A stretch of DNA of 64,000 nucleotides, from assembly GCA_000827325.1 (NCBI GenBank), contig KN832879.1:744001-808000 (forward strand), in the 5' to 3' direction. Below the pieces are notes generated by a model, which did not search any database, had not been told where the DNA came from, and was given only the letters and a program-made list of their open reading frames with translations. Origin of the DNA: Oidiodendron maius Zn (taxonomy: Eukaryota > Ascomycota > Leotiomycetes > Myxotrichaceae). Position 1 is the stretch's first letter; each line of letters opens with the position of its first letter. The position numbers and the translations under genes were made by a program. Shown one piece after another: positions 23,964 through 34,982 of the stretch.

Positions 23964-25149
23964 ATGGTGTCTTCGTTAATTTCCTTTCTGTCAGTCCTTG
24001 GGCCTGCAATTGCGAGCGTGCAGCTGCCACTCAACACTTACACTGTTGAGAACCTGGGGTTTGTCACGGACCCGTTCTCGAACGATGAGGGCATCATGCA
24101 CGACGGTGGCGGCGGAGCCTCTCAGAATGGCTACCATGTTCAGGTCTTTGCGGATTCTATGACGACATCGGACGGCTTCAACTTTGTTCACAACTCTGTA
24201 GCATATTACGGATTCGTAAGTTTCCCTCTCATTTACTCATGGCCATTCTATATGCTAATTTATCCTCCAGCGTAACCCTGAAGACCCTCTTGAGCTTTAC
24301 ACGTTCGGAATGAGCGGGTCCAAGGGTAAGGCTACATTTACTACCACGGCAATTGGTCCACAGGGCAATGAAACTGCGTTGGGTGACAATTTTTCAATCT
24401 GGATGCTTAGTGGAATGACTCCATTGAGCGACGGGAAAACCATTGTTGGCGTATTTCCTGCATTGAACGAGGCCACGTCCACTGATCTTTATACCACAAT
24501 GGTGTCGATGGAAGTAGTCGATCCCTACTCTCTGAAGGCCGGCGCACCTCCACCAATGAAACGCCTCGGAAACGGGCGATTGTTCTATCCAAGCGAAGTG
24601 AGCTACGGGAAAATGGCACTAACCGAAGGAATCGATGGTTATCTCTACCTCGCCGGGTCCGATACGACAGGCGTCAAGATCGCTCGTACACCAGCCACTC
24701 CGCAAGCCATAGCGGATCGCAACCAATACGACTACTACAACTCCCAGACGGGAGAATGGCAACCACAAAAGCCACTTGAGCAAAATAATCCCGAAGGAAA
24801 TATCATCCATTGGAACTCGACAGACCTTGCGGGAAATCCAATTGGTCCGGACGTGGGAGACCTATGGTTTGATGATTATCATCAAACGATGGTGATGACA
24901 TGGGGCGATTCTGGAATTGACGGGAGGCTGTGGTTCAGCTACGCGGAGAACAATAAACTCGAGGGTCCTTGGAGCACACCAGAACCGATTTGGACCTCGC
25001 CTGTCCCATCACAATGCAAAGGCACTCAAGGGGACTGGAATTACCAGCTGCACGCTCATCCGGGATGGGACGAGACCGGAAAGACGCTTTTGATCAGTTA
25101 TGCCAGTTGTGCGCAATTTGTCAGTTTTGCAAAGATTACTTGGGACTAG
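23964..25149 (+). CDS. Secreted protein, probable beta-propeller, function unknown
   Basis: Two exons, 23964-24215 and 24271-25149; 376 residues. The start at 23964 gives a classical signal peptide (MVSSLISFLSVLGPAIASV). An upstream in-frame ATG at 23874 would precede it with an unlikely hydrophobic stretch. The mature protein is rich in beta-strand-like repeats (DGKTIVGVFPALNE, LYLAGSDTTGVKIART, DLWFDDYHQTMVMTWGD, GRLWFSYAENNKLEGPWS), with a late pair of cysteines around QCKGTQGDWNYQLHAHPGW. The pattern of SxD/WxxP-type blades resembles five-bladed propeller folds of the GH43/DUF4185 kind, but I see no certain catalytic triad. Probably extracellular. I would not name an enzyme activity. Confidence 0.78.
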
Positions 25150-26041
25150 AATTCGCGGTTAGTTACGGGGTTTGTATGGCGCATATCGGATTTGCAAGAA
25201 GTTTTTGGGATTGAAAATATAGATATTGATACCCCCTCAGCGTTTGTACAGTACATAGTCTGTAATAAAAGTTTTGAAAAGCTAATCTGTTCATTGACGA
25301 TGGCCACTCATCATGTATGTACCAGGCATACTTCAACATGGCGGTGCAATATGATTTGACATTGCTCTTCTGGCCACTTAGTACCCTTAAACGCCCACAA
25401 TGTCTCGTCTACCAAAGCACGAGCCAACTTGTTCCTGATTCAGCCTGTTGCCGACAAGAACGGCCGCACGCTGGCCGTGGCTGATGATGATCTCTCCCGT
25501 TTCTGTTGCTGCGACTGTTCTGAGAGAATTTTGAGGGAGCTTTATGCCTAACATCCTGGACTAGAAAGAGTCACGGCCCTCATGTTGTGGCGGATGATCC
25601 TGCTTGTCACATCTTCCGGGCGTTAATCCAGGGGCGAGGCGCGCTCGCTTCGCCGATTGCCTCCAAATCGAGCGGTGGAGCAACTCGATCGCTTAGAAAT
25701 AAAGCTGCAAAGCCGCTGGCGTGCCTCGCAGTCGCTAAGAAACCAATGATATCCAGATGACTCGCCGTCCCCTTCTCCGACCAGTACATGTCGTGGGGAT
25801 TCTTATCCAGGCCATCCTTATAAGCCTGAGACAGGGGTGAAGATGAAGCCACCCGTGACAGCCTTGTCAATGATTTCGTGAGCGATTTTTGCCCAGGAGA
25901 TATATAAAACTGTAGGGTCCGGCGACGTAGCTTTCTGAACAATACATTCGAGCAACTACTTCTAACAGAGAACATCTACTAGCCTCTAGGAATAGACCAG
26001 TGCTTATCATCTAGAACGTATTCTTACAAGATATTCATACA
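25150..26041. other. Intergenic, about 0.9 kb
   Basis: 3' region of the secreted-protein gene and promoter of the next gene, with a GATATATAAAA TATA-like element near 25908. A 122-codon minus-strand frame at 25607-25975 lacks family signs. Confidence 0.5.
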
Positions 26042-26692
26042 ATGCCAGCGCCGGGCGACGGATATTTACCAAATGTGGGAATCAGCGACACTACCCAGTT
26101 TACGGACATGACTCTCTACAAAAAGGGTCTTGTCCATTTTTGCATGTGCCCCACGGGCAGTGAAGAAGCAGTCTACTATGTCACCAATTGCACATGGAAT
26201 CGTGGCAGCCCCGATCTCACCATGTACCATGGGTCTGATAAAAACTCGCCTATAATTGCCGTGGGTCATCTCACAAGATGCAGCACCAACACCGTGGGCG
26301 TTGGCGACTATTCAAAGGCGGATACTGATAAGGCTATGACCTGGGAGACGCTGCAATGCAGTAACAAATGGAGCTACGCGAAGTACAACTACGATTTCAC
26401 CTTCGGAGAGAAGAAGATCAGATGCAAGTTCGAGTGGAGACGTGTGAAGAGATGTCCGTATATACTTCAGCTTGTGGAGCTGTCGAATCCCGACATTGTG
26501 CTTGGCGCCTTTCTTCCCGGTCCGGGATTCAAGATGAAGATCCGAGGGAGGATCTTGGTCAAGAAGGGATACGGGGAAGATTGGGAGCGCATGGCGATGT
26601 TGACGGGATTGGTGCTCCTGGAGTTGATGAGGAGAAGGGTGAGACCACTACGAACCACAACGGTGACTTCGCTAATGACTGAGCAGAAGTGA
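26042..26692 (+). CDS. Hypothetical protein, possible tubby C-terminal-like fold
   Basis: Single-exon frame of 216 residues preceded by a TATA-like box about 130 bp upstream. It has no signal peptide. The order of features is a YHGSDKNSPIIAVGHL strand pair, a central WETLQC / YDFTFGEKKIRCKFEWRR block, then VLGAFLPGPGFKMKIRGRI, GEDWERMAMLTGLVLLELMR. The alternating strands around FEWRR and the C-terminal hydrophobic helix (LTGLVLLELM) resemble fungal tubby/LURP-one-like proteins, where the helix sits inside a 12-stranded barrel. This is a fold-level guess only and no function is known. A charged tail follows the helix. It lies tail-to-tail with the carboxylesterase gene. Confidence 0.6.
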   Translation: MPAPGDGYLPNVGISDTTQFTDMTLYKKGLVHFCMCPTGSEEAVYYVTNCTWNRGSPDLTMYHGSDKNSPIIAVGHLTRCSTNTVGVGDYSKADTDKAMTWETLQCSNKWSYAKYNYDFTFGEKKIRCKFEWRRVKRCPYILQLVELSNPDIVLGAFLPGPGFKMKIRGRILVKKGYGEDWERMAMLTGLVLLELMRRRVRPLRTTTVTSLMTEQK

Positions 26693-27009
26693 AATTGTAT
26701 TTGCTCTTTCAATTGTTCTTGAGAGTTCGTTCGCTTTTCATTGATATGCTAGCGGCGTTATGTGCACCTATTCCAGTGATTGTGTCGGTGTAATGTGATT
26801 GCCATTCAAATTCAGGACCTCGCATATTATGCGACTTTGCTCTAGGTAGACAAATATTCCATAGTGCCCGAGATGTACTAGAGTATTAACCTTCCATTCG
26901 GCTATTGATACTAATACATTCTTTTATATTGGTAAATTGTGTCTATATAAGGCGAGAAGCGCAATCAAATAAATATATGGGAGACAGGTCATCTTGCTCG
27001 GCCAAAGAA
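26693..27009. other. Convergent 3' spacer
   Basis: AT-rich DNA between two gene ends; nothing further seen. Confidence 0.6.
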
Positions 27010-28915
27010 TCAAGCGCCATTGACAGGATTGGCAACAAGTTGATCGAGAAACTCGCAATTTGCTATTCGACTCTCGGGCATTGGCTGATTCACGAATCCG
27101 CCCAAAGTGATATTGAAAAAAAGAGAGTCTTGGCCATAGACTGGCCATTTTGATGCCAAGGTATCTGCTCCACCAGAGACGCGGTATCCCTTCGCTTTTC
27201 TATTATCAGTGATAAATTGTCGAAGATATGACTGATACTGTAAAGCCGCGGTGGCGTTTGCAACAGGTGTGGTTGTATCATCAGTATAAAACATATCTGA
27301 TTAAGTTAGCAAGATGACTGATCATTTGGTAAGAATGTATAACAAAGTTTTGAATGGAAACGTACAGAGAACGTCTTGTCCATGTGTGGCAGGTGGAATT
27401 GACATGATATACCGGTGTGTCTTGTCTTTGAATGCCTTAGCAACGTTGTAAGCATTGCATTCGAAGATAATTGCTGTAGTCCAGTCCCAAGCAAGCTCTG
27501 CAGGCAAGTCTACCGGATATGGAAAATGTGCTTCGACTAATGCAATTGTAGTGTTGCTTGCCGTAGGAAGAACTCTGCGAACTAGAGCAGGAAATGCTTC
27601 TGGCATATTCGTGTCAGAGGATGTACCCATACCCTTTCGAGAGGGTTAGCAAAACATATCACGAGGAAGTAAGGCACCGGGAGATAATGCAAATGAGAAG
27701 GGTATACCTCTTCAAGCATGTTTCCTACTATGAGAGACTTTATAGACTTGTGATATCGTCCTTCTTCTAGAAGTATTCCAGGAAGATCAGGAATGTAGTC
27801 GCCATCGACCACTGGGCCAAAGCCAATGCCTGGCCCAAAATTTCCACCACCACCTGTGGATGGAACATCACTGATCAGGTAATAATTAGCTGCCAACAAA
27901 TCAGCCTCCGGGACAGCACGAAGACATTCCACGCTCGTGCAATTTGTAGCCGATAAGACATCTTTGTACAATTGCGTCCGCCGAGCTACTGCATGTCGGC
28001 GGGGAGCCATCGCCGGCGACGATATAAATGCCTAGGGGAAATTATATTAGCTGATAGCAGAAGAGTGATAAGATAGAGATGCTAACAGACCTGCTGAAAG
28101 GGCAAATATCCTTTGCCACCATTCCCAGTTAACATTAAGTTGATGATTGCTCCACCAGCACTCTCGCCCATGACTGTAATCTGTTTGGGGTTACCACCAA
28201 ATCGAGCTATATACTTGTTTGTCCACTCAACCGCAGTAAAGGCATCATGTAAACCGACGTTCGGGTCCATATCGGAGCCCGGTAGAGCAGTCCAGCCGGG
28301 CATACCCAGTCTAAAGGCACAGTATCAATTTAATTACATTCAAGGGGAAATTACCGATGGTTTGGCTATTTGAGATACTTACCTATAGTTACTCGCGACA
28401 AAAATGAACTTCTCATCTGGATTGGCTTTGATGCCATCGATGAGGCCCAATGGGCCAATGAAAGAATCCTTGCCTCCAAACGAATAAGCTGAGCCAGTGA
28501 TCCAATGCAGGACAGGCACATTGTCGCCTGCCTTCACGCCTTCCGGAACAAGCACATTTAAGAACAAGCAGTCCTCGTGGCCCCAGGCAGTGCCGTTGAT
28601 TTCAGGGAACGGAACCTCAGGAGGCGCCGCTGAGATGCAGTCGGTGAAGAGAGGAGGGTATTCTCCATCTTGAACACCCTCGGTATAATGGGGGGGCACT
28701 ACTGGTTTTTTGAAACGGAGAGGCCCTATGGGAGGTTGCGCAAAACGTATATTCATATAAGACAAGACATTCAGACCCGACTTAGTGGTGTTCGTATATG
28801 TCGGTCGATGGCGAGCATATCCCAGGTCAACAATGTTAGAATTTGTAACGCTGGCCGCATTGAGTGAAATAGGAAGGCCAGTTAGTACGGCTAAAAGAGA
28901 CGATGCAAGAAGCAT
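27010..28915 (-). CDS. Secreted type-B carboxylesterase/lipase
   Basis: Five exons on the minus strand: 28915-28383, 28310-28091, 28031-27708, 27633-27366, 27296-27010; 543 residues. A signal peptide (MLLASSLLAVLTGLPISLNA) precedes an alpha/beta-hydrolase of the COesterase family. Visible motifs: ISYMNIRFAQPPIGPLRF-like N-terminal block, GHEDCLFLNV, nucleophile elbow GESAGG (Ser about 228), and THGQDVLY carrying the probable catalytic His (about 443). Splice joins fall in conserved places (NYR-LGMPGW, FQQ-AFISSPAM, DVL-YMFYTDD). The oxyanion-hole region reads HWITGSAYSFGG instead of the common GGG[FY] form. It hydrolyses carboxylic esters outside the cell; the substrate is unknown. Divergent from a Zn2Cys6 regulator 509 bp away, a common pairing for a regulated enzyme. 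Confidence 0.92.
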
Positions 28916-29424
28916 GTTTAAGACAGTAGTTATATATGAAGAGAGGCACGAATGTCACGATTGGCGTGAACAATTGAAAAGCAAACGAAAGGAGTAGAGA
29001 TACTTAACCTATATAAATTTAATAACTACCTCCATGTCCATAGAACGAAAAGGGAAAACAATATTTTGTTGCTACCTGATGTTGATACCCGCGTTCCACG
29101 GCACGTGGCGAGTACGGAAATATCTCCACATCGCTCAGCTGCCGAATAATGGGGAACTGCAGTGACGTGGGAGTTCAGTACGCGAATACGCTGAGTCTTG
29201 GCGCGTGGCGTTGACCCGACAGGCTGCATATAGGCTCCACACCGGCACTAAATAACGAGGATAACAATCTTGGAGGCTGCTACCAGACTTCCTCTCTTCT
29301 CCTGCACAGTCTAATGTGAGCTATATTGTCCACAATACCCGTATTCGCGTCCTCGTTTGCCTCCTTCGGCCATTGACTGCTGACATTATCCTACAAGCAA
29401 CAGAGCTACGACCCATTCTCCAGC
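28916..29424. promoter_or_regulatory. Divergent promoter of carboxylesterase and Zn2Cys6 genes
   Basis: 509-bp spacer. It contains a TATATAA-like stretch close to the esterase gene and GCACGTGGC near 29100. No coding evidence. Confidence 0.5.
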
Positions 29425-30860
29425 ATGCCACTTGACCATTCCAACGGCGCCTCTAGAAGCTCATGCATGGTCTTCCAAATTAATTCTTCGAGTAATATAG
29501 ATAGTGGGAAGGGATCCAGAGCCCCGGGTGCTACCAAGAACTACCATGCTCGCCGGCCTCACTCGAAGTCCCGACAGGGCTGTCTCCCTTGTAAGGCAAG
29601 CCGAGTCAAGGTAGGCATATTCTATTTGCGGGGAGAATTGAATATCAGTGGCTGATATATCCTGTATAGTGTGACGAATTACAACCATTTTGTCAGCGAT
29701 GTCAGGAGAAAAGGATATCCTGTCAATATCTTAGCCCCATGCAGAGAACGATTATAAAGAGTCAGAGAGCAGTTACTCGAAAACCGAGCGAAAGTTGCAG
29801 CTTCAGTAGACCTCAGGCGGTGCCTTATCCAATGTGGCCTGGGGACAAGCGACCCCTTGTTCTCACATTTTCTGACCCAGAGAGGCAACATGGTGATAAT
29901 AATGACCTGAGATTGCTGCATCATTTCGCGATGTTCACTAGTCTCGACCTTGGATCTCCGGAATTCGACGTAGTAAACAAAAATACTACTATAAGCTTGG
30001 CATTAGAGGTTCGTCACTGAGCTCATGAATGATCCTATCTATATGCTGACTTTGTCCAGCATTCACATTTAATGCATGCCGTCCTTGCCGTAGCTGCAAC
30101 GCAACTTCGTCGGCTCGATACGCAGAATCAGTTTGCAAGATCTGCTGAAATACAGCACTGGCAGCATGCTCTATCTTCTTTCCGTTATGCTTTAAATCAG
30201 CCCTTTACCCGCGATAACTGCGATGCCATTCTCTTATCGTCAATCCTCCTCAACTTAATGTCCTTCTCCTTCATTCAGAGCGATGATATCAGTCCCTTGG
30301 GATCATGGGTATTCTCATCATCGCCTCGGAAGCTTAATTGGCTTTACGTTCAACTCGGTCTTCGCCATTTATTAGAGCAGACAAAGCCATTTCATACCGA
30401 GAGCAGGCTGATACCGCTCTTTCTTGCAGGGGATGATGAAAAAGGGACATATTCTGATGAAAGTCCTGGTATCCAAGGGCTACCAGAAGCCTTTGTGAAA
30501 GTGTGTGGCTTGGATGAGTATAGCACTCCCGAGAACAACCCTTATCACTCGCCCGTACGACTTCTCGCGCCGCTCCTCACATTAGAACGGCGTGCTGATA
30601 ATACATTCAAGTTTATACACTGGTTTGCAGCTGTGGATGGTAAGTTTGCAGTGCTCCTTCAGCAGAAAGATCATCCAGCGCTGCTCCTCATCAGCTATTG
30701 GCTAGCTATGCTGTGCGATTTAAATCAGTGGTGGTGTTATGAACGAGCGAGAAGAGAGTGTACTGCCATTTGCATGGTACTTAATAACAGCAGCAACGAA
30801 GATATCATTCGACTATTAGATTACCCTGCAAAAGCGTGTGGGTACGCTCATGTACGATGA
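29425..30860 (+). CDS. Zn2Cys6 transcription factor (Upc2-like short type)
   Basis: Three exons, 29425-29610, 29670-30008, 30060-30860; 441 residues. The zinc cluster at residues 53-80 (GCLPCKASRVK joined by intron 1 to CDELQPFCQRCQEKRISC) has spacing CX2CX6CX6CX2CX6C. It is preceded by RRPHSKSRQ, a typical basic entry of the Upc2/sterol-regulator-like group. The rest contains LLHHFAMFTSLDL and, after intron 2, HSHLMHAVLAVAATQLRRL, both usual in this family's short regulatory domain, and it ends without a long activation tail. Intron 2 uses an uncommon GTTCGT donor. It is nuclear. Given the divergent promoter it may control the carboxylesterase gene (inference). Confidence 0.9.
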
Positions 30861-30974
30861 GGTGAATTGAACAAGGTATCTTCACCATATGGCACTCTAG
30901 GAAAAGGCCGCTCTAATTCGGGTTATATATTTATTCAATTTATTTCCTGTATTTAATCTTCCACTTAGACTAGA

Positions 30975-33900
30975 TTAGGTAGTAGCAGACTGAGGTGTAG
31001 TTGGCAAAGTTGAATTAAATACATTGATACTACAAGAGCATTAGCATGTGCCAGGTAATGAGAATGCTGCTTATTCCAGCAGATATCCATAGGCTTGAAT
31101 TAAAACTTACAATTGATTCCCGCCACAGCTTTCATTTGGATTTCCAGGGCACGGAGTGTTGCAGGAACTATCACTGGCTGGAGATGCATTTGCCGCAAGA
31201 GAGCTAGCGCAGATGCAATTCCTGTGTATTGTTAGCGGGATATATAGGCACTTCTCTTTATTGAAACGTACTGTTGAGTAGCTCCTGCATAATGGGAACC
31301 TTTAGCGGCACATGTATTAACGCAGACCTGGGGATCATTGGTGTTTCCAACTTGGACGGTAGAACCGCTTAATGCGCTACTTGGATAACAGCCAAGGTCC
31401 TCATATGCAGTGACAGTTGCTAGGTTCTGAGGAAGAGCATCGATTAAAGTGGCAGCGCCTGTCAAAGTGAATTGGAATGTTAACTTGGCGTCAACATCGA
31501 GTGCCAAAGTGTAGTGGCCTGGATAGATATAGAGGTCACCGTTACTGTCAGCTCTCATGAGTGATCCAAGATTAACGGTCAGGCTAAGCTGCTGGCTTGA
31601 GCCGACACCGACGCTGTGTAAACGACCGTATGAGACAAGTTGTTTGTTCGGACGTGGTGTTGGACCGGCATCGGTGGAGGACAAGAAAAGAAGGCCAACA
31701 TAGTCTGAAGCAAGGTTTGCTGGACCGCCGGTGTTCTTAACGCTTGCCGTCAGGGTAGCAAATGGAGCGATGTCCTTGAATCCTCCTGCATTATTCACGA
31801 GAGTCGCAATATCACTACTAGTAGTAGTTGGAACCGAGTGCCATGAAAGGGAGAAATTAGTGTAGTGAAGTCCATATCCAAACGGTACAACTGGTTTCCC
31901 GGTATACCACTTGTATGTTCTTCCTGGGATGCTTGAGGTCGGCCGCAGATTCATGTCATAGATATTATTGTTGTTGATATAAGCTGCCGGGTATTGAGTG
32001 ACGGGTAATCTACCGGCTGGGGGAAAAGCGCCGGTAAGTACGTTGAAGACGGCGTTTCCCCCATCTTGGCCTGGATATCCTGCCCACAGGAGCGCATTGA
32101 CATTAGCGTTGCTCAGCAAAGTGCTGTCATCTATCTGGCCACCGCCAAATTGAACCACGACTAGGGGTTTGCCGAGTGCTGAAAGCTGAGAAATCAAATC
32201 TAACTGGTTTCCTGTCCAAGAAATTGATGATCTCTCAAAACCCTCATTCTCTATACTGCCATCAATACCTCCAAGGTAGAGAATATGGTCAGCTGCCTTT
32301 GCGGCAGCGAGAGCAGCCGCAAAATTTGCAGTGCTGGTGGTGTCAATATCTGCCCCTGGGGCGTATTGTACACCAGACCATTTGCTTTGGAAAACACTCA
32401 GAGGACTAATCAAGAACGGTGCAGTTCCTGCATAATTCCCTTGCATCTGAGTGGTGGCATTGGCCCAGGGCCCAATGATGGCAACATTAGAAAGGGTGGG
32501 AGACAGGGGTAGTGTTCCATCGTTCTTAATCAGTGTCATTCCTTCAACAGCGGCTTGGAGTGCAACGGACTGGGCGTGAGTGGTGTTGACGTCGGCCCAG
32601 CTGAGGGAACTGTATTCTGCAGGTGGATTGAACCAACCAACTTGGATTAGAGCAGCGTAGAGGCGAGTTAGCGACTTGTCAAGGATTGCTTCTGTAGTCA
32701 TATTGGAGAGGACGGAAACATTGAGATAGTTATACGTTGCACCGCAATCAAGATCCGTGCCGGCATTTAGAGAAACGGCTGCCGCTTGTGGATAGTTTTG
32801 AACATAGTGATGCGAGTCATATACATTTCCGACAGCGTCGCAATCCGAAACAACATAATTATAAGGTTCGGCGAAGCCCCAGTGCTCTCGAAGGACGTTC
32901 TGGAGCAGGTAATCACTAGAGCAGGATGGGATACCGTATACTGAGTTATATGCACACATTATCGAACCAACCTTTGCGTCTCTAGCACAAGTCTTGAATA
33001 TCGGAAGATAGAATTCAGACATATCCTGTGACGTGGGATTTAAGTCGTTTCCGTTTCGGCCATTCTCGATGTCATACGCAGCAAAATGCTTGCAAGTCGA
33101 GATAGTTCTCTTGAAGTCTGGATCAACTCCACCCTGTAAACCCGTAACTAAGTTATAGACGTAGTTCTGGATATGGTAGACGTCTTCTCCAGGAGTTTCC
33201 ATTCCTCTACCCCATCGCGGATCCCGGAAGGGATTGATGTTAGGCGTCCAGAAGTCAAGCCCTGCAAAGCCAGCGTTTCCAAAGGCACGGGCTTCGGTGC
33301 TAATGATAGTTGCGACAGTATTTATCAGTTGATCATCAAATGCGGCTGACATCAGGATGGGCATGGGGAAGCTGGTCGCCGCGCTGAAATTAGCTCCAAG
33401 AGGACTTTGGAACTGCACACCAGTACTTCCGGCGACCCCGTGCAATGCTTCATTTTGCCATTCATATGCAGGCAAGCCAAGTCTGGGGCTACCTCCGGCA
33501 GCGCTTCCTACGTTGGAGACTTTCTCGTCCAAAGTCATAGCATTGACGATTGCAGCAGCTCTGTCTGCAATATTCAGTGACGTATCACAGACATCATTCG
33601 AGCAGAGAGGATCCCGCGTGCAGTCAGGAAAGGCAGGGGATGGCGGAGGATTTGGATTTGGATTAGTGATGGAGTAAATATTGATCCTTTCGGTGTGTTA
33701 GGTCTCATATTTGCCATACTCTGAAAATATCAAATCATACCTGTTCCCACTTCCGCAGTCTTGACTTGGATCTGCTGGGCAGGGAGAATTGCAGTCACCC
33801 TCATTTGCTTTCTGCGAGGTGCTTTCAATGCTATGTCCACAAAAGCATTGGCTGGAAGCGAGTTAGCTTGTAATTGCATTAAAAAGCAAATTCAAGATTG

Positions 33901-34161
33901 GTTTTCGACTCACACAGTATATTCCACTCCGCTATATTGGTACCCGGCAGCGCCACAAACGTCAGCGCAGTACTGAGGCGAGTTTGAGTTGCCCACGGTC
34001 AGCATGGGACCGGACAAGTCTCTAGGCGAGAGGGGATCAACATAGCAACCAACATATGTGATGTCGGCCGTATACGCAGGAAGACAAGTGGCAGCTCTTG
34101 AAACGTGGACAAATGCGAGAGACAACAACCACGCATCGCGCGGAATAGCTAAACCTCTCAT
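30975..34161 (-). CDS. WSC-GH3-WSC beta-xylosidase-like enzyme
   Basis: Five exons on the minus strand: 34161-33914, 33851-33741, 33686-31272, 31221-31111, 31029-30975; 979 residues. A signal peptide (AWLLSLAFVHVSRA) is followed by an N-terminal WSC domain (TYVGCYVDPLS, QYCADVCGAAGYQYSGVEY, CFCGHS, PCPADPSQDCGSGNR) and a Pro/Asn linker. The GH3 body reads VCDTSLNIADRAAAIVNAM, DPRWGRGMETPGED, CKHFAAYDIE, with nucleophile VVSDCDAVG (Asp about 401) and FGYGLHYTNF in the fibronectin-III-like end. A second WSC domain follows (YEDLGCYPSSALSG, NCICASS, PCPGNPNESCGGNQF, INVFNSTL). The body resembles fungal beta-xylosidases (xlnD/bxl type), which release xylose from xylo-oligosaccharides. WSC domains bind glycans or the cell wall, so it may be surface-anchored. 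The last exon, behind a GTAAGT...CTAAT...TAG intron, completes the second WSC. Confidence 0.93.
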
Positions 34162-34982
34162 GATTTCTAAGTGAGGGTGTTACGAATCACGTGAGAGCCA
34201 CTTGATTATAGAGCGTGGATGTCGGGAATGGCGTTCAGGCTGAGAGCGGGACAGACACCCATCTCTCTGGCCTGGCGTCCCATATATACTATTTACCCAT
34301 GGTTATGCGCGAATGCTCCGTGACTGGCTTCTAGACTGCCTAGATGCGGAGAATGGATTCGTATTACTAGGCCAGCAGCCGGACGACCGATCTACAACGT
34401 CGTCCAGCAGCCACGGCCCCCGGATTTTGGTTCTATGCATCAGGGGAACTGACAATGACCCCTGAGAGATGGCTTCCGGTTACCGCGGCGGGGGCGGCAG
34501 GCAGTGCGCAAACCATGCATGGAGTGACTCTAATCCAGAAGCTTGGGATGATTTACAGGACTTGGATTCAGGCTAATTGCACAGCTTGTTTTATCCGGCA
34601 GCTACGCGCGCCTACCTGTTTCTGGACCACACCAACTTTTATATCTTCGCCGAGGTACACCGCAGAAGGGCCTTCTGTCTGCAGTCTCAGCGGCCTATGC
34701 TCCTGCTGACGTTTGTTCATTTCCCAAAAACAAATGGCGATGAGTTTCGGGGCGCCTTCCCACGAGGATCGCAAGGGTAGCTGACCCTGTAAGAGTGCTT
34801 ATGCCAACGTAAGAAACTAAACAGCGTCGGTGCCACTTTGGTGCCCCTTTAATCATACGTTACCAACGAGCGAGCTCTCTTGAGGATATATGAGACCTTG
34901 GTTGCTGGCTTGGTATATGCTTCAATGGATCTTGCTGTTTCTATTCCTTAACTGTCCTTAATTATCGTCCCTTTTCTTCACC
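34162..34982. promoter_or_regulatory. Divergent promoter of GH3 and beta-helix genes
   Basis: 821-bp spacer between two secreted-protein genes. It holds GGGTAAA (minus strand, 34292-34298), which fits the published XlnR consensus GGNTAAA, and a TATATATG-type TATA element at 34281-34290, both 120-140 bp upstream of the GH3 start. Several CGG/CCG triplets lie at 34380-34430. Confidence 0.55.
34292..34298 (-). promoter_or_regulatory. Possible XlnR-type site GGGTAAA
   Basis: Seven-base match to GGNTAAA, 131-137 bp upstream of the GH3 beta-xylosidase ATG and just upstream of its TATA-like element. A short motif, so a chance match is possible. Confidence 0.35.

Noticed and set aside
25607-25975. 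122-codon minus-strand frame
   Set aside because: No recognisable family, overlaps the promoter with TATA element of the gene at 26042.
29670-29760. Suspected frameshift in the second half of the Zn2Cys6 cluster
   Set aside because: On recounting the bases at 29706-29712 the frame is intact and gives the expected CX6C spacing.
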